This document shows positions 1 through 4,338 of a stretch of DNA of 6,597 nucleotides, one piece after another; positions within the stretch are counted from its first letter, which is position 1, and each line of letters begins with the position of its first letter. The notes beneath the pieces were generated by a model. That model was not told the origin of the DNA. It did not search any database and saw only the letters and a program-made list of their open reading frames with translations. Source of the DNA: an uncultured Clostridia bacterium (lineage in GTDB: Bacteria; Bacillota; Clostridia; Lachnospirales; Lachnospiraceae); NCBI GenBank assembly GCA_945622055.1, contig CALZBV010000142.1, forward strand, positions 1 through 6,597, read 5' to 3'. A program made the translations under genes and the position numbers.

Positions 1-8
1 GTCCCCAT
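1..8 (-). CDS. Start of an unidentified gene running off the left edge
   Basis: On the minus strand an ATG lies at 8-6 and is followed by GGG before the sequence ends. An AGGAG ribosome binding site at 19-15 precedes it with a 6-nt spacer, which is a normal arrangement. Only about two codons are visible, so nothing can be said about the product. The gene would be co-directional with and downstream of the XRE regulator gene, 98 nt after its stop codon. Because the region between has its own promoter-like sequences and a box shared with the XRE promoter, it may be an independently controlled target of that regulator. The start call rests only on the SD and ATG spacing. Confidence 0.45.
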
Positions 9-29
9 TGTTTTCTCCTAAATAAAAAC

Positions 30-77
30 ATTCTAAACTTTACAAACCTTATATTCGCTTGACCTCAAACACTCCAA
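30..77 (-). promoter_or_regulatory. Putative promoter and operator box before the left-edge gene
   Basis: Two weak minus-strand promoter readings exist. One is TTGGAG (77-72), an 18-bp spacer and TATAAG (53-48). The other uses TAGAAT (35-30) as -10 with no good -35; the XRE promoter has the same hexamer as its -10. The 10-bp box AAGCGAATAT (minus strand, 60-51) is repeated exactly at 817-808 in the XRE control region. It lies just upstream of or against the -10 in the first reading and over the -35 position in the second, as an operator would. The promoter hexamers are uncertain; the exact repeat is directly seen. Confidence 0.3.
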
Positions 78-105
78 ACGCAAACTAGAAGCGAAAGGAG
101 AATAA

Positions 106-777
106 TTAATCAAATGGCAATTTACCAGACTCAAATTCCTTGTGGTTCAGGATATCCTTCAATGAATGGGTTAGTGGTTTTTGATTTGCTATGGCATCTA
201 CCAAATTAACAATCTCCATGTCAGATAATACATCAGGAAGATTACCATCATAAAGCAACTCATTTTCTTCACTCCATTCAAGTACCGGAAGTTCCGCAAA
301 ATGCTTCTTTGCAAGTTCAAGCCAGATATTGTAAATATCCTGACTTCCTCCAACATAGCGCATTCGGTTATCAAGGAAGTACTTAAGTACCCTATCATTT
401 ACATCAATAACTGATGAGTTTGGTTCTGCGTCATATCCACAATAACTCATACCGACATTGATTGAGTTTTTTTTGTATAGCGCGTCTAGCACAACTATTA
501 CATCTGCATATGTGAGTAATTCCCCATTAATTATCTGTGTTTTGGCTACATTTCCAAGTTCCTTCTTATCAGACAATCCAAGTAGCCAATCTACAGATAC
601 TTGATACTCCTCTGCTAGAGTTCTTAATGTGCTCGCTGATGGTGGAGTTCCTTTTAGCATTTTACTCACGTTTGATTGAGTGGAATGAATTCGTTGAGCA
701 AATACCTCCTGCGAATCTCCTCCCTTTAATTCCTTGATGCGCTGTAATGTGATATTTTCATTGATTTTATCACTCAT
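106..777 (-). CDS. XRE-family helix-turn-helix transcriptional regulator
   Basis: A 223-residue DNA-binding regulator, probably a repressor of a mobile or accessory region. Residues about 9-68 form a Cro/C1-type HTH: QEVFAQRI is helix 2, STQSNVSKMLKG the recognition helix, and the LAEEYQVSVDWLLGLSD ending is typical of the family. Residues 75-223 are a C-terminal domain I do not recognise; it lacks the Ser/Lys autocleavage pattern of LexA/CI repressors that I would expect to see, so SOS-type cleavage is not supported. The open frame extends 28 codons upstream to an ATG at 861, but the ATG at 777 is preferred: GGGGA lies 8 nt upstream, the HTH begins directly after, and the extension would cover the promoter and operators. 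It is transcribed divergently from the HTH/sigma-like gene. Palindromes over its own -10 suggest autoregulation. Confidence 0.88.
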   Translation of the reverse strand: MSDKINENITLQRIKELKGGDSQEVFAQRIHSTQSNVSKMLKGTPPSASTLRTLAEEYQVSVDWLLGLSDKKELGNVAKTQIINGELLTYADVIVVLDALYKKNSINVGMSYCGYDAEPNSSVIDVNDRVLKYFLDNRMRYVGGSQDIYNIWLELAKKHFAELPVLEWSEENELLYDGNLPDVLSDMEIVNLVDAIANQKPLTHSLKDILNHKEFESGKLPFD

Positions 778-800
778 ATAATATTCCCCATTCAATAAAA

Positions 801-847
801 GATAAAAATATTCGCTTATCGATACAAATATTCTATCACGAATAATC
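801..847. promoter_or_regulatory. Palindrome cluster, probable operator of the XRE regulator
   Basis: Several symmetric elements are packed between the XRE start codon and its promoter. Bases 801-820 have GATAA/TTATC ends; 821-837 is an imperfect palindrome with GATA/TATC ends and inner matches; TATCGATA at 817-824 is a perfect 8-bp palindrome joining them. The 13-mers at 801-813 (gataaaaatattc) and 821-833 (gatacaaatattc) differ at one base and start exactly 20 bp apart, near two helical turns, so bound dimers would lie on one DNA face. The cluster overlaps the putative -10 and start point of the XRE gene, as in autorepression. The symmetry is seen; binding by this protein is inferred. Confidence 0.55.
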
Positions 848-858
848 ATGGATGTATA
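830..858 (-). promoter_or_regulatory. Putative promoter of the XRE gene
   Basis: On the minus strand TATACA (858-853, four of six matches to TTGACA) and TAGAAT (835-830, five of six to TATAAT) are separated by 17 bp. A transcript would begin near 823, about 45 nt before the preferred ATG at 777, leaving room for the GGGGA ribosome binding site. The -10 lies inside the palindrome at 821-837. The reading is consistent with the chosen start codon and would leave the longer reading frame untranslated. Confidence 0.45.
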
Positions 859-926
859 CATTCATTTTCATAACTAAGTAAATGAAATCCATATTAAAAA
901 GTCGTTGGATTATTCGTTCTCACGAA
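838..926. repeat. Inverted 10-bp boxes in the divergent intergenic region
   Basis: ACGAATAATC at 838-847 recurs as its exact reverse complement, GATTATTCGT, at 908-917. The two face each other across about 60 bp between the divergent genes. The second copy overlaps a smaller inverted repeat, TTCG (913-916) and CGAA (923-926). The core CGAATA is shared with the boxes at 808-817 and 51-60. One copy lies near the XRE promoter and the other near the region from which the plus-strand gene must be transcribed, so paired binding and looping by one regulator is plausible. Only the repeats are directly observed. Confidence 0.4.
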
Positions 927-935
927 ATCTAAAAT
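905..935 (+). promoter_or_regulatory. Weak candidate promoter for the HTH/sigma-like gene
   Basis: TTGGAT at 905-910 and TAAAAT at 930-935 (five of six to consensus) are 19 bp apart, longer than ideal. A transcript starting near 942 would carry a leader of roughly 155 nt before the small ORF at 1100, including the whole structured region. The spacer contains the CGAATA box and the TTCG/CGAA inverted repeat, so an upstream regulator could control it. TTGTCC at 955-960 is an alternative -35, but no convincing -10 follows it. Treat as tentative. Confidence 0.22.
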
Positions 936-984
936 ATTTTTAGAGAATAAGTAATTGTCCTGATACATGACATTAAACTGTACC

Positions 985-1065
985 CTCATAAAGCCATCTC
1001 CCAGACGTGGGGCGCTGAAAAGATATCTTTATGAGACAACCACATAATTGTCAGTACCTTTCAGC
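985..1065 (+). ncRNA. Structured 5' leader RNA with possible pseudoknot; class not recognised
   Basis: Several perfect complementary segments fit one fold. P1 is CTCATAAAG (985-993) with CTTTATGAG (1027-1035), 9 bp. Inside it ATCT (996-999) pairs with AGAT (1021-1024), enclosing CCCA (1000-1003) with TGGG (1008-1011) and a GACG loop. Downstream, GACAA (1035-1039) pairs with TTGTC (1048-1052), sharing or competing for base 1035. GCTGAAA (1014-1020), within P1, can pair with TTTCAGC (1059-1065) beyond it, which would be an H-type pseudoknot. The element ends 21 nt before the AGGAGG of the small ORF at 1100. That placement fits a cis-regulatory RNA. I compared it by memory with common riboswitch and ribozyme consensus sequences and found no match. 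The pairings are seen; function is inferred. Confidence 0.5.
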
Positions 1066-1068
1066 AGC

Positions 1069-1111
1069 TGACCAGAAACCGATAACAGGAGGAAATGTTA
1101 TGGGCTGGTCA
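1069..1111 (+). promoter_or_regulatory. Stem that brackets the ribosome binding site and start of the small ORF
   Basis: TGACCAG (1069-1075) is perfectly complementary to CTGGTCA (1105-1111). The 29-nt loop holds the AGGAGG at 1087-1092 and the ATG at 1100-1102. The 3' arm falls in codons 2-4 of the small ORF, so ribosome initiation and stem formation would affect each other. It lies directly after the pseudoknot strand at 1059-1065 and both could form together. With a 29-nt loop, the stem alone is only moderately stable, so its role is a hypothesis. Confidence 0.35.
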
Positions 1112-1195
1112 AACACTGCCAAAAGTAGGGCTGTCTACCTGGACTTTCCTCCAACACAAATCAATGGAGGAAAATCTTATGGGAAGAACAGCTGA
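1100..1195 (+). CDS. Small 31-codon ORF overlapping the start of the HTH/sigma-like gene
   Basis: A 31-residue reading frame begins MGWSNTAKSRAVYLDF and ends SYGKNS, with TGA at 1193-1195. It has the best initiation signal in the left part: AGGAGG at 1087-1092, a 7-nt spacer, then ATG. It is in a different frame from the downstream gene and its stop lies 17 bases past that gene's ATG at 1179, so the two overlap. The downstream SD (GGAGG, 1166-1170) is inside it. This is the arrangement of a translationally coupled leader ORF: ribosomes reading it would open the downstream initiation site and could re-initiate after stopping. The peptide has no signal sequence or membrane segment, and I do not recognise it. 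It may be a functional microprotein or purely regulatory. Amino acid composition is ordinary, with no run of one residue suggesting attenuation. Confidence 0.6.
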   Translation: MGWSNTAKSRAVYLDFPPTQINGGKSYGKNS

Positions 1196-1898
1196 TTACA
1201 GCAACACAAAGAAGTACAGTGACAAAAAGAGTTTTGATGGCAAGCCAGTAGAAGAAGGAAAGGTATTGGTTCCATTCAAAAAAGAAGACATGAACCTCAT
1301 GCCAGGTGAATACATCGATGATAATTTCACGACTTTTCACCTCGGAGAATTCAAAATTGTAGTAGGCTTTATGGCAATTAGCGAAGGTTACTTTGCGTCA
1401 TACATGCAGGAATTTTGGGACAAGCTTAACAAAGAACTTGAAGCCAGACGTGAGGGTCGCTGCGTCATCGGTAAGAATCCCGATGGTACGGACAAGCTCT
1501 GCCCCTACACCCGCAAGTGCAAGGGATGCCCAAACAAAGGACTGCTTGAACGCCGTAACACCCACCGTGTAGAAATCATTTCCTTAGATTATGAATATGA
1601 GGGAGACAGCTTTGATATCGAAGACATCAGCACCCCTGCTGTAGAAGACCAGGTTCTTGAAAAGATTGACCCAGAACCCACTGAGGATGAACTCAAGCTT
1701 CAGATGTTGGCTCACTTCGATAAGACAAACCCTCGCTACGGACAGATTATCCGTCTCAGCTTAAGCGGAATGTCAATTGACGATATCTGCATTACCATCG
1801 GCCTTAAGTCAAGTCGTGGCAGACAGGAAATCAATAATGCACATGATGCCGTTTGTGATTACCTTAAACTTCGTCATCACAAGAAAAACCGTAAGTAG
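1179..1898 (+). CDS. Sigma-region-4-like HTH protein with four-cysteine cluster
   Basis: A 239-residue protein with a probable DNA-binding or transcription role. Residues 1-60 are a hydrophilic N-terminal part; 90-120 hold four cysteines (C95, C108, C114, C117; spacing C-x12-C-x5-C-x2-C) in a basic segment, which looks like a zinc-binding or other metal site. Residues 135-172 are acidic, and about 184-235 resemble the sigma-70 region 4 helix-turn-helix (YGQIIRLSLSGMSIDDI, then GLKSSRGRQEINNAHDAV). No sigma region 2 is visible, so it cannot be a complete classical sigma factor. From memory, similar proteins occur in accessory regions of clostridial genomes. The frame is open from an ATG at 1095, but the ATG at 1179 is chosen because GGAGG (1166-1170) sits 8 nt upstream, whereas AGGAGG is only 2 nt from 1095 and better serves the ATG at 1100. 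It is preceded by the structured leader and ends just before a terminator. Confidence 0.8.
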   Translation: MGRTADYSNTKKYSDKKSFDGKPVEEGKVLVPFKKEDMNLMPGEYIDDNFTTFHLGEFKIVVGFMAISEGYFASYMQEFWDKLNKELEARREGRCVIGKNPDGTDKLCPYTRKCKGCPNKGLLERRNTHRVEIISLDYEYEGDSFDIEDISTPAVEDQVLEKIDPEPTEDELKLQMLAHFDKTNPRYGQIIRLSLSGMSIDDICITIGLKSSRGRQEINNAHDAVCDYLKLRHHKKNRK

Positions 1899-1904
1899 TA
1901 CCAA

Positions 1905-1945
1905 GAGAGCGGTAACACTATATCTGTGATACCGCTCTCGTTTTT
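1905..1945 (+). terminator. Intrinsic terminator of the HTH/sigma-like gene
   Basis: GAGAGCGGTA (1905-1914) pairs perfectly with TACCGCTCTC (1930-1939), a 10-bp GC-rich stem with a 15-nt loop. G1940 and TTTTT (1941-1945) follow. The hairpin begins 6 nt after the TAG at 1896-1898. On the minus strand the stem is followed by TTGGTAC rather than a T run, so it should act mainly on plus-strand transcripts. The convergent minus-strand gene ends at 1944, inside the T run. Confidence 0.9.
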
Positions 1946-2228
1946 AATGTCTATGAACAGGTCTTCTGCCATTTAACTGAAATTGATCGTGCGATTTGAT
2001 ATCCTTTATTGCTTTTTTTAAGGTACCACACCGTGAGTGGTTGTGATATGGATGAGAAGCTTTATGCTTATGAAAGACTATACACAATTCCCTATCAGGA
2101 AGTTCAACATTATTTATATACCAGACATGATGCGTATTGTTCGAAACAAGAGTAATATCATATTCATTCGCAACGATAACTGTAAAATACTTTCTATCAA
2201 TTGATTCTATATCTTCTTTCTTGAACAA
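1944..2228 (-). CDS. Small histidine-rich hypothetical protein, TTG start
   Basis: A 94-residue protein that I do not recognise. It starts with TTG at 2228-2226; AAGGAGG at 2241-2235 with a 6-nt spacer makes this start convincing. The N-terminal half (residues about 14-53) alternates hydrophobic and polar residues as a beta-rich fold would. The C-terminal half is basic and histidine-rich: FHKHKASHPYHNHSRCG at 52-68 and the last residues RPVHRH. The only cysteines are C49 and C67. The histidines could bind a metal, but no known motif is complete. There is no signal peptide or membrane segment. The gene begins 11 nt after the SymE-like gene stop, and its SD overlaps that stop codon, so the two are coupled in one operon and may act together. 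Confidence 0.78.
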   Translation of the reverse strand: MFKKEDIESIDRKYFTVIVANEYDITLVSNNTHHVWYINNVELPDRELCIVFHKHKASHPYHNHSRCGTLKKAIKDIKSHDQFQLNGRRPVHRH

Positions 2229-2239
2229 TAAACGCCTCC

Positions 2240-2560
2240 TTAATCTGTTACATCAACAGTTGCATATCCGGCACCCTGCTCCGCTACAAACTGAGCATGA
2301 AGTTTCGCCTTTTCTACCTCGAACTTTTTCTTTAATGATTCTATTTCTCTTTCCATAAAAGCTGCTTCGGCTTCTGCAATAGCAGCTCTCTCCGTATCCG
2401 GTGTAATAACAAGCTTTCCATTCTCACAAGTGATGGAAACATAATCTCCGATATCAAAACCCAACTCCTTAAGCCACTGTCCCTTCAACATGATTGTCGG
2501 CGTTGCCTTATAGTTGTGCCCGCTCTGGCTGATAACCTTAATACTTCTTTTCTTTGCCAT
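2240..2560 (-). CDS. SymE-like / AbrB-fold small protein with C-terminal coiled coil
   Basis: A 106-residue protein. Residues 5-55 fit the SymE/SpoVT-AbrB swapped-hairpin pattern: P21, then GQWLKELGFDIGDYVSI and GKLVITP near 48-54. The family includes SymE, an SOS-induced toxin of E. coli regulated by an antisense RNA, but clostridial members are numerous and mostly untested, so toxicity is not shown here. Residues about 57-92 are Ala/Glu/Lys-rich (AIAEAEAAFMEREIESLKKK and onward) and likely form a helix or coiled coil, an extension beyond the compact fold. The ATG at 2560 is chosen because AAGGAG lies 9 nt upstream; an earlier in-frame ATG at 2590 has only a poor SD. It is followed 11 nt later by the histidine-rich gene. 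Transcription must start in or after the region 2590-2652, since the rlmD terminator lies just upstream; no clear promoter was seen. Confidence 0.75.
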   Translation of the reverse strand: MAKKRSIKVISQSGHNYKATPTIMLKGQWLKELGFDIGDYVSITCENGKLVITPDTERAAIAEAEAAFMEREIESLKKKFEVEKAKLHAQFVAEQGAGYATVDVTD

Positions 2561-2652
2561 AATCGAAATCTCCTTTTCATAATTTGTCATTGATTGCCTG
2601 TAACTCTGTCACTAATTCATCTGGCTCAATGGCATCACCTCCCTTACGTGCA

Positions 2653-2691
2653 TAAAAATAAGCCACCAATGCTTTCGCATCAGCAGCTTAT
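2653..2691 (-). terminator. Intrinsic terminator of the htrA-like/yhaM/rlmD operon
   Basis: Read on the minus strand, ATAAGCTGCTGATGC (2691-2677) pairs over all 15 positions with GCATTGGTGGCTTAT (2672-2658), using four G-U wobbles. The loop is GAAA, and TTTTAT follows the stem. The wobbles become C-A mismatches on the other strand, so this hairpin is specific to minus-strand RNA. It starts 25 nt after the rlmD stop at 2717 and separates the operon from the accessory genes to the left. Confidence 0.9.
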
Positions 2692-2716
2692 CGCTTAAGT
2701 TCGGTATATTATGAAG

Positions 2717-4333
2717 TTATTTCTTTTCCGCTTTTTCCTTATCCATGATATCGTAATACTCATCCATATCAAGAGAAAGCTTTATGTGAGAGTCTGCTTT
2801 TCGGTTGCTCAAGAGGCACACCGTCTCCACATGCACCGTCCCCGGGAACATATCGACCGGCTGGGCTTTCACTAACCTGTATCCATTCCCCTCCAGATAC
2901 CTGACATCTCTTGCAAGCGTTGCCGGGTCACAGGAGACATATACCACACGCTCCGGCTCCATTTTGACGATTGTCTGAAGCAGGGCTTCGTCGCAGCCCT
3001 TGCGCGGCGGGTCCACAACAATTACATCAGCACGCATGCTGCCGCCACTTTCCCGATACTGGGCAGGCAGAACATCTTCAGCCGCACCCACAAAAAACTC
3101 CGCATTTGTAATACCGTTTCGGAGCGCATTCTCCTTCGCATCCTCTATTGCCTGCGGCACAATCTCCACGCCGTATACCTGTTTAGCTTTTGCCGCAAGA
3201 AACAGGGAAATAGTACCGATACCACAATACAAATCCCAGACGATTTCGTTTCCGGTCAGTCCTGCAAACTCCAGAGCCTTATGATATAATACCTTCGTCT
3301 GTGCTGGGTTTACCTGATAAAAGGAAAGCGGAGAAATACGGTATGCTATCTCACCGATATAGTCCGTGAGATAGGTATCTCCCCACACCGGAAGAACCGT
3401 TGGACCAAGAATCACATTTGTCTTTTCACAATTCACATTTAAGCAGACTCCCTTTAATGTAAGCCTTGTCTTCCCTTCCGTTCCTATCTTTCCGGTCTTT
3501 CCGGTCTTTTCTGTCGTTCTATCAAGTAATGTATCTGCTGTTCTTTTCGAAAATGCCTCTACCGCTGTTTTCAGCCGCTTTGCAAGCAGGTCTGCCCCCG
3601 GCAGACTCTTCCCGTTTACAACAAGGCATACCAGCACCTCACCGGTCGCAGCTCCCACACGGGTCAGGATATGACGCACGAGCCCGGTGTTGTTATCTTC
3701 CCGGTACGGTGGAATATGGAATTCTTCCATATGTTTCCGGACAATTCTGCATATTTCTTCATTGACCGGTGCCTGAATGGCACAGGTGTCGCATGGGATA
3801 ATATCATGCGAATGACCTGCATAAAATCCGGTTACCACTGCACCCGTTCTGTCTGTTCCAACCGGAAACTGCGCTTTGTTCCGATACGCAAGAGGGTCAT
3901 CCATTCCAAGAATCGGCAAAAACTCCGGGTTCTTTGCAGTGTTTACGCAATTAGCCGGAGCATGATTCAAATCGTTTTTTTCGGATTCCTCCGCAGCAAA
4001 AGTGATTCCTCCGATACGCTCCAGACACGATTTTACACGTGACTGCTTGTACCGAAGCTGTGCCGGATAGCTCATGGAAGTAAGCTGACAGCCTCCACAA
4101 CGTCCCGCAACCGGACAGACCGGCTCCACCCGGTCCGCAGACGGGGTTACCAGACGCTCAATTTTTGCATAACCATAGGTTTTCTTTGCCTTTAATACTC
4201 TGGCCTCTATCACATCTCCGACCACGGCGCCCTTGACAAAAAGTGTAAAGCCTTCTGCTCTTCCGATGCCTTCGCCATTCTCTCCGATGTCAGTAATGGT
4301 AAGCGCTACAATATCATTTTTTTTCGGTGCCAT
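2717..4333 (-). CDS. rlmD: 23S rRNA (uracil-C5)-methyltransferase, RlmD/RumA family
   Basis: A cytoplasmic SAM-dependent enzyme that makes 5-methyluridine in 23S rRNA (U1939 for E. coli RlmD; some Gram-positive homologs, RlmCD, also modify U747, and sequence alone cannot separate these). The N-terminal TRAM domain spans about 3-62. The iron-sulfur cysteines are C73-x5-C79-x2-C82, with C181 or C184 as the fourth. The SAM loop is DLYCGIGT (367-374), then DPPRKG (441-446); the catalytic cysteine is C468 in VSCDPATLARD, and E503 in HVETV is the expected general base. All key residues are present. At 538 residues it is about 80 longer than usual, with inserts at about 112-138 and 262-292 and a charged tail after 508. 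It begins 5 nt after yhaM stops; GCGGG directly abuts the ATG, so translation is probably coupled to yhaM. Confidence 0.95.
   Translation of the reverse strand: MAPKKNDIVALTITDIGENGEGIGRAEGFTLFVKGAVVGDVIEARVLKAKKTYGYAKIERLVTPSADRVEPVCPVAGRCGGCQLTSMSYPAQLRYKQSRVKSCLERIGGITFAAEESEKNDLNHAPANCVNTAKNPEFLPILGMDDPLAYRNKAQFPVGTDRTGAVVTGFYAGHSHDIIPCDTCAIQAPVNEEICRIVRKHMEEFHIPPYREDNNTGLVRHILTRVGAATGEVLVCLVVNGKSLPGADLLAKRLKTAVEAFSKRTADTLLDRTTEKTGKTGKIGTEGKTRLTLKGVCLNVNCEKTNVILGPTVLPVWGDTYLTDYIGEIAYRISPLSFYQVNPAQTKVLYHKALEFAGLTGNEIVWDLYCGIGTISLFLAAKAKQVYGVEIVPQAIEDAKENALRNGITNAEFFVGAAEDVLPAQYRESGGSMRADVIVVDPPRKGCDEALLQTIVKMEPERVVYVSCDPATLARDVRYLEGNGYRLVKAQPVDMFPGTVHVETVCLLSNRKADSHIKLSLDMDEYYDIMDKEKAEKK
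3488..3509 (-). repeat. 9-bp tandem microrepeat inside rlmD
   Basis: On the plus strand ctttccggt occurs twice back to back (3488-3496 and 3497-3505), followed by a partial third copy. In the RlmD frame this gives KTG KTG followed by KIG (residues about 276-284), in a lysine- and threonine-rich insert between the TRAM/Fe-S part and the methyltransferase domain. Because the unit is a multiple of three, slippage would lengthen or shorten the linker without breaking the gene. Confidence 0.7.
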
Positions 4334-4338
4334 CCCGC

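Noticed and set aside
113..205. Plus-strand short ORF after AAAGGAG near 94
   Set aside because: The spacer from SD to ATG is about 13 nt and the frame is antisense to the XRE gene; likely chance.
778..861. 28-codon N-terminal extension of the XRE regulator
   Set aside because: It covers the putative promoter and operators, and the ATG at 777 has its own SD directly before the HTH domain.
967..1047. 26-codon plus-strand ORF across the structured leader (ATG at 967, TAA at 1045)
   Set aside because: No Shine-Dalgarno precedes it, and the region is better explained by extensive base pairing. An ORF of this size is expected by chance.
1061..1071. TCAGCAGCTGA inverted repeat as a hairpin
   Set aside because: The loop would be one base, which cannot form in RNA; it matters only as alternative partners for GCTGA/TCAGC pairing.
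1095..1178. 28-codon N-terminal extension of the HTH/sigma-like gene from the ATG at 1095
   Set aside because: The SD is only 2 nt from that ATG, while it is perfectly placed for the out-of-frame ATG at 1100, and a separate good SD serves 1179.
1905..1945. Bidirectional terminator between convergent genes
   Set aside because: On the minus strand the hairpin is followed by TTGGTAC, not a T run, so only plus-strand termination is supported.
2577..2687. 36-codon minus-strand open frame read as one protein
   Set aside because: Its first half is the stem of the rlmD terminator and it has no usable start there; only the last 17 codons after the SD remain of interest.
3671..4042. 123-codon plus-strand ORF opposite rlmD
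   Set aside because: It lies wholly antisense to a clearly functional gene, has no recognisable motifs and no good start signal. Other plus-strand frames at 3000-3765, 4467-5169 and 5303-5700 are rejected for the same reason.
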